Shown: positions 9,043 through 17,984 of the stretch, in pieces
How the letters are laid out: every line of letters begins with the position of its first letter
Numbering within the stretch: position 1 is the first letter of the stretch
Source of the DNA: Methylobacterium soli
GTDB lineage: Bacteria > Pseudomonadota > Alphaproteobacteria > Rhizobiales > Beijerinckiaceae
DNA: 64,000 nucleotides
Reading direction: 5' to 3'
Assembly: GCF_008806385.1 (NCBI RefSeq)
Contig: NZ_VZZK01000035.1
Location: 1-64,000 of the forward strand
The notes under the pieces: model-generated
The model's input: only the letters and a program-made list of their open reading frames with translations
Told to the model about the DNA's origin: nothing
The model's database searches: none
Translations under genes and position numbers: made by a program

Positions 9043-10365
9043 TCAGCGCAACTCCACCCGCCGGATCTCGCCCACGATGACGAGGTAGCAGAACACCGCC
9101 ACCAGGGCGTTCAGCCCGACGAAGACCAGCGCCCCGTTGAACGAGCCGGTCTGCTGGACGATGTAGCCGATGACGATCGGGGTGGTGATGCCGGCGGTGT
9201 TGCCGAAGGTGTTGAACAACCCGCCCGAGAGGCCCCCGGTCTCGCGGGGCGAGGTGTCGGACACGACCGCCCAGCCCAGCGCCCCGATGCCCTTGCCGAA
9301 GAAGGCCAGCGCCATCAGGCCGACCACCACCGAATCCGCCTGCACGTAGTTGCAGCCGATGATGCACATCGACAGGAGCATGCCGCCGACGATCGGGATC
9401 TTGCGGGCGGCGGTGAGCGAGTAGCCCCGCTTCAACAGGAGGTCGGAGAGCCAGCCGCCGAGAAGCCCGCCGACGAAGCCGCAGAGGGCCGGCAGCACCG
9501 CCGCGAACCCGGCCTGCAGGATCGACAGGCCCCGCTCCTTGACGAGGTAGACCGGAAACCAGGTCAGGAAGAAGTAGGTCAGCGTCGTGATGCAGTATTG
9601 GCCGATATAGATCCCGAGCAGCATGCGGTTGGCGAGCAGCTGGCGGATGGCGCGGCCGGTCTGCGCGCCGGTGCGCGTGCCGGCGCCGTCCATGTCGAGG
9701 AGCGCGCCGCCGGCCTCGAGGTAGTCGCGCTCGGCCCGGTTGACGCCGGGATGCTCCTTCGGCCCGCAGACGACCTGGGTCCAGAGGAGCGCGAAGGCGA
9801 TCCCGATCGTGCCCATCAGGGTGAAGACGTGGTGCCAGCCGTAATGGTGCACCACGAAGCCCATGAGGGGGGTGAACAGCACGGTGGCGAAGTATTGCGA
9901 GGAATTGAAGAAGGCCGAGGCCGTGCCGCGCTCGCTCGTGGGGAACCAGGCCGCCGTGATGCGGGCATTGGCCGGGAAGACCGGCGCCTCGGCGAGGCCG
10001 ACGCAGAGGCGGAGCGTGAACAGCACCGCCACCGCCGAGAAGCCCGTGAAGAAGCCGACCGCCCCCTGCAGGAGCGTGAAGGCGGACCACAGGAAGATCG
10101 CCCCGGCATAGACCCACTTGGCGCCGTAGCGGTCGAGGAGCCAGCCGCCGGGCAGCTGGGCGAGGACGTAGGACCAGGCGAAGGCCGAGAAGACGTAGCC
10201 CATCGCGACGGCGTCGAGGCCGAGATCCTTCGCCATCGAAGGCCCGGCGATCGAGAGCGTGGCGCGGTCCGCGTAGTTGATGGTGGTCGCGATGAACAGC
10301 ATCGTGACGATGAGGAGGCGCACACGGCTTCTCCTCACGGCGGTCATGGCCAGACCGGCGCTCAT
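9043..10365 (-). CDS. gudP: MFS anion:cation symporter, probable D-glucarate transporter
   Basis: This is a 440-residue major facilitator with 12 predicted membrane helices. The region TTINYADRATLSIAGPSMAKD early in the protein and the GGWLLDRYG loop motif between helices 2 and 3 are typical of the ACS subfamily (GudP, GarP, DgoT, ExuT), which imports sugar acids with protons. ATG 10365 is preceded by AGGGAGAA at good spacing; upstream in-frame codons lack a ribosome binding site. It is the first gene of the glucarate operon, and a 48-bp operator-like element lies about 125 bp upstream. Glucarate specificity is inferred from its neighbours; galactarate is equally possible. Confidence 0.85.
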   Translation of the reverse strand: MSAGLAMTAVRRSRVRLLIVTMLFIATTINYADRATLSIAGPSMAKDLGLDAVAMGYVFSAFAWSYVLAQLPGGWLLDRYGAKWVYAGAIFLWSAFTLLQGAVGFFTGFSAVAVLFTLRLCVGLAEAPVFPANARITAAWFPTSERGTASAFFNSSQYFATVLFTPLMGFVVHHYGWHHVFTLMGTIGIAFALLWTQVVCGPKEHPGVNRAERDYLEAGGALLDMDGAGTRTGAQTGRAIRQLLANRMLLGIYIGQYCITTLTYFFLTWFPVYLVKERGLSILQAGFAAVLPALCGFVGGLLGGWLSDLLLKRGYSLTAARKIPIVGGMLLSMCIIGCNYVQADSVVVGLMALAFFGKGIGALGWAVVSDTSPRETGGLSGGLFNTFGNTAGITTPIVIGYIVQQTGSFNGALVFVGLNALVAVFCYLVIVGEIRRVELR

Positions 10366-10489
10366 GGGCGTTCTCCCTGCGGATCGGCCGCCCGGCCATT
10401 GCCGTGGCGGACATCGGTCGTTCTCTCGGGCGCGGGTAGCGCCGCCGGCGACCATTTGCGAGGATCAGCCTAGGATCGGGCCGGCCCCG

Positions 10490-10537
10490 CGGTCCAACTC
10501 AAAGCCTGGATGGATTGATGCCGAACGCGCATCGATG
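10490..10537 (-). promoter_or_regulatory. candidate glucarate operator upstream of gudP
   Basis: This is the second copy of the 48-bp element at 8023-8070, in the same orientation relative to its downstream gene. The arms GATTGATGC (10513-10521) and GCATCGATG (10529-10537) keep the same 7-base separation with a different centre. The conserved outer part begins CGGTCCAA. Confidence 0.65.
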
Positions 10538-10627
10538 AGCCGCGTGCGCGGCCGCCGGGACGATCGAGGGGCGGACAGGGAGACGCGCGCCGAGCCGCCG
10601 CCGCGGCCGGAGGCGGAATCCCGCCCG

Positions 10628-11740
10628 TCAGGGGCCGGGCGCGCGCTTGCGCAGGACCATGTCGCCGCGGAACAGGAATTTCTGCGCGCGCTTGCCGGTA
10701 TCGACCTCGGTGGTGAAGACGTTGCCCCGGCTGTCGACCGCGAGGTTGTGCACCCAGTGGAACTCGCCCGCCATGCGGCCGTTGCGGCCGAAGGCGCCCA
10801 CCACCTCGCCGGTGTCGCGCCGGAGCGTGCGCACCTCGTTGTTGGCCCCGTCCGCGTTGAGCAAGTAGGTCTCGCCCGCATCGGGCCAGAGCGCCAGCTC
10901 CCAGACCGAGCCGTTCGCCCGGGTGTTCTTCTCGACGAAGAACTCCTTCACGAAGGTCCCGTCCTTGCGGAAGACCTGGACCCGGTCGTTGGCGCGGTCG
11001 CAGACATAGACGAGGCCGTCCCGGGCGATCTGGATGCAGTGGACCGGGTTGCGGAATTGCTGCGCGGGGGCGGCGGCCGGATCGTAGGGCGGCAAAGCCG
11101 CGTCGGTGGGCGGCCGGCCATAGGCGCCCCACATCCGTTTGTAGGCGCCGGTCTCGGCATCGAACACGATCACCCGGTGGTTGAAGTAGCCGTCGGCGAC
11201 GTAGAGCTCGTTCGTCTCGGGATCGACCTGCATGGCGGCAGGCTTGCCGAGGCGGGTGATGTCGAGGCTGTTCGTCTGCGGGCCGGGCTTGCCGATCTGC
11301 AGGACGAAGCGCCCGTCCTGCGTGAATTTCAGGATCTGGCCGTCGGTCTCGCCGTTGCCCGCGAGCCAGACGAAGCCCGCAGGGTCGATATGGATGCCGT
11401 GCTCGTTCTGGGGCCAATCGTAGCCCGCGCCGGGCCCGCCCCAGGAGCTCACGAGCGTTCCGGCCTGATCGAAGACGAGGACCGGCGGGGCCGGCTTGCA
11501 GCATTTGGTGCGCGGCGGGTCGAGGCTCGCGGCCTTCTCGTCATCCGTGAGGGTCCGGGGCCGCTGCACCACCCAGACCCGGTCCTGTGCGTCGACCGCG
11601 ACGCCGGCCGCCTGCCCCATGATCCAGTCGTTGGGCAGGCGCTTGGGCCAGGCGGGGTCGACTTCGAAGCGCAGCGGCTCCTCGGCCGCTGCGCCGGACA
11701 GGCTGGCGACGAGCACGGCGATCCCGAGCCACGACCTCAT
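10628..11740 (-). CDS. exported NHL-repeat beta-propeller protein (PAL-like)
   Basis: This is a 370-residue protein with a signal peptide (MRSWLGIAVLVASLSGAAA, cleavage near 20) followed by repeated NHL/beta-propeller blades. Blade signatures include AAGVAVDAQDRVWVVQRP, HGIHIDPAGFVWLAGNG, AAMQVDPETNELYVADGY and NLAVDSRGNVFTTEV. The set resembles peptidylamidoglycolate-lyase-type propellers, which bacterial annotation often labels as such without proof of activity. The ATG at 11740 has GGGAGGATCGC upstream. It precedes gudP on the same strand, about 260 bp away, with an operator-like element between, so it is probably a separate unit. The ligand or reaction is unknown. Confidence 0.75.
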   Translation of the reverse strand: MRSWLGIAVLVASLSGAAAEEPLRFEVDPAWPKRLPNDWIMGQAAGVAVDAQDRVWVVQRPRTLTDDEKAASLDPPRTKCCKPAPPVLVFDQAGTLVSSWGGPGAGYDWPQNEHGIHIDPAGFVWLAGNGETDGQILKFTQDGRFVLQIGKPGPQTNSLDITRLGKPAAMQVDPETNELYVADGYFNHRVIVFDAETGAYKRMWGAYGRPPTDAALPPYDPAAAPAQQFRNPVHCIQIARDGLVYVCDRANDRVQVFRKDGTFVKEFFVEKNTRANGSVWELALWPDAGETYLLNADGANNEVRTLRRDTGEVVGAFGRNGRMAGEFHWVHNLAVDSRGNVFTTEVDTGKRAQKFLFRGDMVLRKRAPGP

Positions 11741-11900
11741 GCGATCCTCCCGGGGACGCGTCTTCTTGGGCGGAGTATCGGTCCCGCGCGCGACCGCGTC
11801 TAGGGACCGATTCCGATCGCGTTGCAACCGGGGACGGCTCTCAGCTTTTCATGGGACGCGGCTCTACGCCGAACCGGTATCCGTCTCGGCGGAGAGCGCT

Positions 11901-12701
11901 CTAGAGGACGCGGTTGCGCACCGCCGTGACGACGATCTCGGCCAGGATGACGACGAGGAAGATCGCCCCGAGCACGACCGCGACCTGATCCCAGTAGAGC
12001 AGGTTCAGGGCGGTATCGAGGGCGACGCCGATGCCGCCCGCCCCCACCAGGCCGAGCACGGCCGATTCCCGGATGTTGATGTCCCAGCGGAACAGGGCGA
12101 TCGACCAGAAGGCCGGCTTCACCTGCGGCCAGTAGCCGAACAGGAGGGTGGCCGGGCGTCCCGCGCCGGCCGCCGTCAGGGCCTCGATCGATCCGGCATT
12201 GGCCTCCTCCAGCGCCTCCGCCAGGAGCTTGCCGGTGAAGCCGATCGACCGGAACGCGATCGCCAGGGTGCCGGCGAGCGGGCCGGGCCCGAACACGGCG
12301 ACGAACAGCAGGGCCCAGACCAGGGAATTGACCGACCGGGAGGTCACGAACACGAACTTCGCCAGCAGGTTCAGCGACCGGCTCGGCGTGATGTTGCGCG
12401 CCGCGAACAGGCCGATGGGCAGCGCCATCGCGAGCGCCAGCAGGGTTCCGAGCGTCGCGATGTGCAGCGTCTCGACGAGGGCCGCCAGCGTGGGCGCCAG
12501 GTAGCGGGCATCGGGCGGCCACATCCGCCCGAACAGGTCGGCCATCTGCTCGGGCGCGTCGTAGAGGAATTCCGGGATGATCTCGATCGTGCGCAGCGAC
12601 GCCACGACGGCCGCGATCGTGACGAGGTAGAACGCGAAGCGCGCGAGCCGCTGGCCGGGCGTGAAGCGCGCCCAATGCGGGGCGGAGGCCATCGTCCTCA
12701 T
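11901..12701 (-). CDS. phnE: phosphonate ABC transporter permease (second PhnE)
   Basis: This is a 266-residue inner-membrane permease with about six helices. It carries the binding-protein-dependent transport signature near ALEEANAGSIEALTAAGAGR and ends with helices containing GLVGAGGIGVALDTAL, as expected of PhnE. The start codon overlaps the stop of the other phnE in an ATGA arrangement (12698-12701), so translation is probably coupled. An internal ATG at 12692 is an alternative start. It pairs with the 12698-13513 permease to form the heterodimeric membrane channel. Its TAG stop lies in a GCTCTAGAGG string related to the dispersed repeats. Confidence 0.9.
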   Translation of the reverse strand: MRTMASAPHWARFTPGQRLARFAFYLVTIAAVVASLRTIEIIPEFLYDAPEQMADLFGRMWPPDARYLAPTLAALVETLHIATLGTLLALAMALPIGLFAARNITPSRSLNLLAKFVFVTSRSVNSLVWALLFVAVFGPGPLAGTLAIAFRSIGFTGKLLAEALEEANAGSIEALTAAGAGRPATLLFGYWPQVKPAFWSIALFRWDINIRESAVLGLVGAGGIGVALDTALNLLYWDQVAVVLGAIFLVVILAEIVVTAVRNRVL

Positions 12702-13513
12702 TGGAACACGCGCCGCGCCCAGCCGGAGACGATCTCGGCCAGCATGATCATGGCGACGATCACGATCAGGATCGCCAGGACCACGTCGAAATCGAAGCGC
12801 TGATAGGCGGTGAACAGGGTCGCGCCGATCCCGCCCCCACCCACGATCCCCACCATGGTCGAGTTGCGCAGGTTCGAATCGAGCTGATAGGTCGAGAAGC
12901 CGATGAAGCGCGGCAGCACCTGGGGCACGACGCCCATGATCAGGATTGCGAGAAACCCGGCGCCCGTCGCCCGGACGGCCTCGACCTGCTTCAGGGAGAT
13001 CTCCTCGATCGCCTCGGCGAAGAGCTTGGCGATGAAGCCCACCGAGGCGACCACGAGGGCCAGGATTCCGGCCAGCGCCCCGAAGCCGATCGCCTTCACG
13101 AACAGGATCGCCACGATGATGGGATGGAACGAGCGGCAGAGGGCGATGAAGGCGCGCGCCGACCAGGAGATGGAGGGCGGCATGAGGTTGCGCGCCGCCA
13201 GGAAGCCCAGCGGCAGCGCGAGCAGGATCCCGGCCACGGTCGCGATCACGGCGATCTGGATGCTCTCGATGATGCCGGACTGGATCAGCCCCCACCGGTC
13301 GAAATTCGGCGGGAACATCCTGGCCAGGAAGCGCTGCCCGTGGGCGAGGCCGGTCGCGAAGCGCTCGGGCACGAAGCCGAGGCGGTGGGCGGCATAGACG
13401 ACGTAGACCGCCATGAGCGCCCAGCCGAGGCGGGCCCACCAGTTCGGCGGAAAGGCGGCTCGGCGGGCCGCTTTCATGCTCCGGGCCGCGCTCATGCTCC
13501 GGGTCGCGCTCAT
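12698..13513 (-). CDS. phnE: phosphonate ABC transporter permease (first PhnE)
   Basis: This is a 271-residue permease. A basic N-terminus made of three 6-residue repeats precedes a first helix near 28-46. The core includes the [13 protein letters not shown] loop and the EAA-type motif around [21 protein letters not shown], then [13 protein letters not shown]. Both motifs are diagnostic of PhnE. The start overlaps the phnC stop (13510-13513). Three in-frame ATG codons lie within the repeat at 13513, 13495 and 13477, so the exact start is uncertain. It works with PhnC and PhnD to import phosphonates or phosphite. Confidence 0.9.
   Translation of the reverse strand: MSATRSMSAARSMKAARRAAFPPNWWARLGWALMAVYVVYAAHRLGFVPERFATGLAHGQRFLARMFPPNFDRWGLIQSGIIESIQIAVIATVAGILLALPLGFLAARNLMPPSISWSARAFIALCRSFHPIIVAILFVKAIGFGALAGILALVVASVGFIAKLFAEAIEEISLKQVEAVRATGAGFLAILIMGVVPQVLPRFIGFSTYQLDSNLRNSTMVGIVGGGGIGATLFTAYQRFDFDVVLAILIVIVAMIMLAEIVSGWARRVFQ
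13460..13513 (-). repeat. three 18-bp tandem units, each starting with ATG, at the phnE1 5' end
   Basis: Units start at 13513, 13495 and 13477 and encode [12 protein letters not shown] and MKAARR. The first two differ by one base. Each copy supplies an in-frame ATG. Confidence 0.85.
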
Positions 13514-14382
13514 TCGAGCCAGCTCTCGCCGCCGTAGATGCCGCGCAGGTCCCCCTCGCCGAGGCCCTCGGGGGGGCCGTCATAGACGACGTGGCCGCCC
13601 GACATGCCGACGATCCGGGAGGCGAAGCGCCGGGCGAGGGCGACATTGTGGATGTTGACGACGACCGGCACGCCGCGCTCTGCGGCGAGCCGGGACAGGA
13701 TCTCCATGACCTCGACCGAGCTCTTCGGATCGAGGGAGGAGGTCGGCTCGTCGGCGAGGATGATCTCGGGCTCCTGCATGATGGCGCGGGCGATGCCGAC
13801 GCGCTGGCGCTGCCCGCCCGAGAGCGCGTCGGCGCGCCGGGTCGCGAAGCCGGGCAGGCCCACCGCGTCGAGGAGCGCGAAGGCGCGCGCGATGTCGGGC
13901 TCCGGGAAGCGCCGCAGCCACGCCCGCCAGACCGGCACGTAGCCGAGGCGCCCACAGAGCAGGTTCTCCATCACCGAGAGGCGCTCGACGAGGTTGTATT
14001 CCTGGAACACCATGCCGATGCGCCGCCGGGCGCGCCGCAGGGCGGCGCCGGACAGCTTGGTCAGGTCCTCGCCCCGGAACAGGATCTCGCCGGAGGTGGG
14101 CTGGACGAGGCGGTTGACGCAGCGGATCAGCGTGCTCTTCCCGGTGCCGGAGGGCCCGATGATCGCCGTCAGGCCCGTGCTCGGAACCACGAGGTCGATG
14201 CCGCGCAGGACGGGCTGCCCGGGCCGGTATTCCTTGACGAGCCTGCGGATGACGAGCGCGCGCCCATCCTCCGCCCGCGCGTCGGCGGGCGCCGGGACGA
14301 CCCGGCCTTGCGCCGTCACGGCCCGGCTTTGGGCCGTCACGGCCCGGTCTTGTGCCGTCACGGCCCGGTCTTGTGCCGTCAC
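13510..14382 (-). CDS. phnC: phosphonate ABC transporter ATP-binding protein
   Basis: This is a 290-residue ABC ATPase. Walker A is GPSGTGKST (76-84), the signature LSGGQRQR is at 187-194, and Walker B is IILADEP (207-213). The Q-loop region is [17 protein letters not shown], which is characteristic of PhnC. The preferred start is the GTG at 14382 overlapping the phnD TGA. That GTG is the first of four in-frame GTG codons carried by 21-bp tandem units, so initiation could also occur later. The protein energises phosphonate import with the two PhnE permeases. Confidence 0.92.
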   Translation of the reverse strand: MTAQDRAVTAQDRAVTAQSRAVTAQGRVVPAPADARAEDGRALVIRRLVKEYRPGQPVLRGIDLVVPSTGLTAIIGPSGTGKSTLIRCVNRLVQPTSGEILFRGEDLTKLSGAALRRARRRIGMVFQEYNLVERLSVMENLLCGRLGYVPVWRAWLRRFPEPDIARAFALLDAVGLPGFATRRADALSGGQRQRVGIARAIMQEPEIILADEPTSSLDPKSSVEVMEILSRLAAERGVPVVVNIHNVALARRFASRIVGMSGGHVVYDGPPEGLGEGDLRGIYGGESWLE

Positions 14383-14385
14383 GGC
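14312..14385 (-). repeat. 21-bp tandem repeat spanning the phnD stop and phnC start
   Basis: Units lie at 14312-14332, 14333-14353 and 14354-14374, with a partial unit at 14375-14385 (plus strand begins GCCGTCACGGC). The second and third are identical. Read on the minus strand each gives GTGACGGC, encoding VTAQ(D/S/G)R(A/V) heptads. Every unit therefore carries both a GTG codon and an out-of-frame TGA. Confidence 0.88.
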
Positions 14386-15401
14386 TTTTTGCCCGCCTCG
14401 GCCTTCTTGCGCGCCGCCTCGGCCTCGCGGGCGGCTTCCCGCTCGTAGGCGGCCTTGTTGTAGGGCGTGCCCGAATCCTCCGCGACCTTGCGGACGATGG
14501 CCCAGTCCTTGGCGTAGGTGATCGGTGCGAAGCGGTCGTCGCCCTCGAAATCCTTCACCATCTCGGGCGGGAAGCGGAAGTCGTAGAAGCACTGCTTCAG
14601 CTTGTCCGCCAGGTCCGGCTTGAGATCATGCGCGTAGGCGAAGCCCGAGGTCGGGAAGCGCTCGCTCCGGTAGATGATGCGGTAGGCGTCACCCTTGATC
14701 GTGCCGCGCGCCACCATGCGGTCGTAGACGTCGGAGGCCACGGGGGCCGCGTCGTAATCGCCGGTGCCGACGCCGAGCGCCGACTTGTCGTGCCCGCCCG
14801 AGTAGAGGATCTGGTAATCCTCCCCCGGCTTCAGCCCCTGTTCGGGAAACAGGGCGCGGGGCGCCAGGTTGCCGGAATTCGACGACGGGGCCGTGTGCGC
14901 GACGCGCTTCCCCTTGAGGTCGGTCAGCGTCTTGAACGGGCTGTCGGCCTTGACGACGACGATGAGGTTGTAGCCCTGCGGGCCGGCCTCCGTGCCCTTG
15001 GCGGCGAAGGGCACGGCGCCCGCCATGTTGACCGCGAAGCCGACGGGGCCGGTGGAGAAGCCCGCCACGTGCAGCCGCCCGGAGCGCATGGCCTCGATCT
15101 CGGCCGAGTTCGATTGAACCGGGTAATAGACGACACGCTTGCCCAGGCACTGGCTCAGATGGGTCGTGAAGGGCTTGAACGCGGTCTCGTAGACGGCCGG
15201 ATCCTCGACCGGCGTGTAGGCGAACACGATGACGCTGGGATCGCGCGTCTTGGCCGGAACATCCGCGACGAGGTTCTGGTCGGCATCGCAATAGGCATCG
15301 TCGAGCTGCCCGCGCTGGGGGCAATCCGCGGCCGAGGATGGGGACACCGCGAGTGCGGCCAGGATTGCAGCGAGGGCCGTTCCGATCCGCACAACCGTCA
15401 C
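14379..15401 (-). CDS. phnD: phosphonate ABC transporter periplasmic binding protein
   Basis: This is a 340-residue substrate-binding protein of the PhnD family. It has a signal peptide ([20 protein letters not shown] region) followed by the lobe motifs [38 protein letters not shown] and [15 protein letters not shown] ([12 protein letters not shown]). The last contains the residues that bind the phosphonate group in this family. I prefer the GTG at 15401, which has GGAGG seven bases upstream; the ATG at 15428 is the alternative. The highly charged Ala/Glu/Lys tail is likely helical. It is the first gene of the phn transport operon; no C-P lyase genes are in the window. Confidence 0.92.
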   Translation of the reverse strand: MTVVRIGTALAAILAALAVSPSSAADCPQRGQLDDAYCDADQNLVADVPAKTRDPSVIVFAYTPVEDPAVYETAFKPFTTHLSQCLGKRVVYYPVQSNSAEIEAMRSGRLHVAGFSTGPVGFAVNMAGAVPFAAKGTEAGPQGYNLIVVVKADSPFKTLTDLKGKRVAHTAPSSNSGNLAPRALFPEQGLKPGEDYQILYSGGHDKSALGVGTGDYDAAPVASDVYDRMVARGTIKGDAYRIIYRSERFPTSGFAYAHDLKPDLADKLKQCFYDFRFPPEMVKDFEGDDRFAPITYAKDWAIVRKVAEDSGTPYNKAAYEREAAREAEAARKKAEAGKKP

Positions 15402-15842
15402 GCAGCATCCTCCGGATTGCGACGGCATCTGGCGACCGTCTCTCGCGGCCGGCTTCGCGAGCGCTTCTCGCGCCCTGACGCCACCTTCGGTTGTTCTTAA
15501 GCTCCGTGACAGGCGGGATGCAAGGCGATCCCCGCGCCGCTCCCCCATCGGACGCGCCTGCTCGGCCGCGCGGGCCGGGCCGAGGCTTCCAGCGCCCCGA
15601 AAAGACTGGAAATCCGGCAAGAGAGCCAGGACGGCTTCGCTTCACAACTGAAGCAGCACTGCGAGGAAGGTCTCTGCGCCCTAGGGCAGTTCGCCCTCGA
15701 TAGTAGGACGTCAACCCTGTTTTCCCCCTCAAAATGGCTGGAAAGGATCTTTCCAAAATCGCGGGTTTCGCGAAACCAATTCCGATCATCAGTATAGATC
15801 AGCGAGGTAACACCGCTAAAACTTTAGCAAAAGGATCGTGTC
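15402..15842. other. divergent intergenic region between phnD and the DUF4214 gene
   Basis: About 440 bp without a gene. The half near phnD should hold its promoter. It contains CTGTCAC (minus strand, near 15506-15512), which resembles one half of a Pho box, but the second half is not convincing. The half near 15843 is noticeably richer in A and T than its surroundings and carries two palindromes at 15740-15777. Confidence 0.55.
15740..15777 (+). promoter_or_regulatory. paired palindromes upstream of the DUF4214 exoprotein gene
   Basis: Two adjacent perfect inverted repeats are present: GGAAAG-GAT-CTTTCC (15740-15754) and the 14-bp GGTTTCGCGAAACC (15764-15777). They end 65 bp before the ATG at 15843. 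They look like regulator binding sites or leader hairpins. No T-run follows, so a terminator is unlikely. Confidence 0.5.
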
Positions 15843-16955
15843 ATGGCATCTCTTCTTGGTGGCCTTTTGGGGACTGTCGACGAGACGCTGAGCGGCGTTC
15901 TTGGGGGCAGTTCCTCCAACAGCGGCACCATTCTTAACCTGGATCTCGGAAATCTCGCCAATATCGGTATCGGCGCAGGCGGCACGACATCGGTCATTGC
16001 AATCAACGGCACGGTCGGAACGACCGCGGCGACGCCGACATCGCCCGTGATCGATCTCGGTATCGACCTCGGCACGGGGACGACGGGCGGAGTCGGCGGC
16101 CTGCTCACGGGTCTTCTCGGCGGCGGAACCGCCGGCAATGGCGGCGGCCTTATCCCCGACACCGTCGATGCCCTCCTGGGCACCGTTGGCAACCTCACCG
16201 GCGTCCTCACCGGCGGAGGAGCAGGCGGTGGGGCGGGTGGTGGCGCTGGCACAATTCCATCCAATCCTGGCACGCCGGGACAGGTGATTACGGGTACGGA
16301 GGGCGCTGACACGCTCAATGGTACGAATGGCAATGATACCATCAAGGGTTTGGGTGGGCGCGATGTGATCGTCGGCAACGGCGGCAACGACGTTGTGGAT
16401 GGCGGGGCCGGCCTCGACTCGTTCCTGGTGGGAGCCCCGATCAGCTCCTACAATGCCGCTTCGCAGAACGGGGTGCTGGCGCTTCAGAACAAGAGTACCG
16501 GTGAGATCGACTACCTGATGCAGGTCGAGCGCATCGGCTTCTCCGACAGCAAGGCCCTGGCTCTCGACTTCAACGGCAATGCCGGTCAGGGTTTCCGCCT
16601 CTACCAAGCCGCTCTCGACCGCGCACCGGATGCCGGTGGTCTGAAATTCCATGTAACCGAGCTTGACCGAGGGTTGAGCCTTCACGACGATGCGCAGATC
16701 TTCCTGAACTCGACTGAATTCCAGCAGAAGTATGGTGCCAACCTATCCAATCAGGATTACGTTACGGCCTTGTACTCCAACACCCTGCATCGAGGGCCGG
16801 ACGCCGGCGGCTTTGCCTACTGGACTAACCAGCTCGCGACGAATGCTCAGGACCGCGCCTCGGTTCTCGTTGGGTTTTCCGAGAGCGTCGAAAACCATCA
16901 GCAGACCGACCATCAGTTGCAGAACGGCATCCTGCTCGATTACGGCGTAGCCTGA
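15843..16955 (+). CDS. RTX-repeat protein with two DUF4214 repeats, probably type I secreted
   Basis: This is a 370-residue protein without a classical signal peptide. Residues 1-140 are Gly/Leu/Thr-rich low complexity. Calcium-binding RTX nonapeptides follow at 150-190 (TEGADTLNGTNGNDTIKG, GGRDVIVGNGGNDVVDGG). Two DUF4214 units carry LYQAALDRAPDAGGLKFH (253-270) and LYSNTLHRGPDAGGFAYW (310-327). RTX proteins of this kind leave by type I secretion and often act in adhesion or S-layers; no secretion genes are nearby. An AAAAGGATC stretch precedes the ATG. Codon use is less GC-extreme than the flanking operons, which could reflect transfer or its repetitive composition. Confidence 0.85.
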   Translation: MASLLGGLLGTVDETLSGVLGGSSSNSGTILNLDLGNLANIGIGAGGTTSVIAINGTVGTTAATPTSPVIDLGIDLGTGTTGGVGGLLTGLLGGGTAGNGGGLIPDTVDALLGTVGNLTGVLTGGGAGGGAGGGAGTIPSNPGTPGQVITGTEGADTLNGTNGNDTIKGLGGRDVIVGNGGNDVVDGGAGLDSFLVGAPISSYNAASQNGVLALQNKSTGEIDYLMQVERIGFSDSKALALDFNGNAGQGFRLYQAALDRAPDAGGLKFHVTELDRGLSLHDDAQIFLNSTEFQQKYGANLSNQDYVTALYSNTLHRGPDAGGFAYWTNQLATNAQDRASVLVGFSESVENHQQTDHQLQNGILLDYGVA

Positions 16956-17000
16956 GCCGGGATCCGCTCCACAAAGGGCGAGGATGTTGGCAGCCTCTTC

Positions 17001-17026
17001 GCCCCGCCCGGTTCGCCGGGCGGGGC
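17001..17026 (+). terminator. strong hairpin after the DUF4214 gene
   Basis: An 11-bp perfect stem GCCCCGCCCGG / CCGGGCGGGGC closes on a TTCG tetraloop at 17012-17015, 45 bp after the stop codon. There is no T-run, so it is a terminator-like or RNA-stabilising hairpin rather than a textbook intrinsic terminator. Confidence 0.6.
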
Positions 17027-17179
17027 CACGCCTCAAGGTCTCGAGCCTCTGGCTTCGTGGCCTCCCGAAGCATCAGGGCGACACACCTCATTGCGCCTAA
17101 AATACCTCGGTCGTGCTGGACCGACTCTTCGCCATCTGAACGGTCCTCCGCGTCGTCTCGCAGAGGACCGTCCTCGTGT

Positions 17180-17745
17180 TCACCGTTTCGATGATGGCTG
17201 GCCGGGCAACTGTATCTCGCCCTGCCTCGCTCCGGTGAAGTCCGTCTTCGAGGTGTAGGCCACCGAGAAGGTGCCGGTGCCCGTCACGCCGGCCAATTCG
17301 CCTGTTCCCTGGGTCACCTGATAGGTGCCTTGCGCGGTGACCCGCCCTTGGGGATCGGTCGTGGCCGTGCCCGTATAGGCGCTGGATGTTGCCCCGGAGG
17401 GCGTGGTGAACGTGATGCTGGCCTGGACGGGGCCCTGCCCGTCCTTGAGCGTCACGGTCTCGACCCATCGCACCTTGGCGCCATCGAGCGGCGTGCCGGG
17501 ACCTTGATTCATCCCGGAGACCGTCTGCTTGATCCTCACAGCATTCGGCCCGGGCGGTTGCGGTGTTTGGTTGTCGACCTGCCCGTGTATCTTCCTCCCA
17601 TTGGCATCGCGAGGGCAGGTGTCACGGGCGCCATCGCAGCACAGATCAGGGCGGCCAGCGTCGTTGAGCGGTCCCACCTGCGGCGGGCCTGTCCAACCAT
17701 CGTCGTGCGCAGCAACATCGTCTTGCTCAATATCGTCCTGCTCAT
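17180..17745 (-). pseudogene. frameshifted small secreted protein
   Basis: A signal-peptide-like sequence (TTLAALICAAMAPVTPALAM) reads in one frame from an ATG at 17745 or 17700 and runs into a stop at 17536. The natural continuation lies in a second frame from about 17590 to the stop at 17180. That body reads as a small beta-rich domain (VRIKQTVSGMNQGPG, VRWVETVTLKDG, GRVTAQGTYQVTQGTGELAG). A one-base shift inside the purine-rich stretch around 17585-17600 would join the two. It resembles DUF3224/allene-oxide-cyclase-like barrels, but I am not certain. A sequencing error would restore an intact gene. Confidence 0.55.
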
Positions 17746-17984
17746 GGGGCCTCCTGCACGGAATGGTGTCGGTCGAGGCGCGCAGTCCCGCCGCAACCAG
17801 CACGATGAACATGAAGGCCGGTGTCCTTCAGCCTTCGCGATGCAGATCGCAATGAACGACAATCCCTGTCGCGGCAGGACCGCTGAATTGTGCTGAAGGC
17901 GTCTGAAATGCGTGTCAGTCGGCCCGCGTGCTTCGGCTGCGCAGGTCGTGAGATCGGCCCTGGGTTGCGGAGCATCGCCGCCGG

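Noticed and set aside
9043-10473. Long plus- and minus-strand alternative frames over the gudP region
   Set aside because: Arg/Ala/Gly-rich translations without domains; the MFS transporter frame is clearly the coding one.
15506-15512. Possible Pho box upstream of phnD
   Set aside because: Only one half (CTGTCAC on the minus strand) is recognisable; the second repeat 11 bases on does not match well enough to claim PhoB control.
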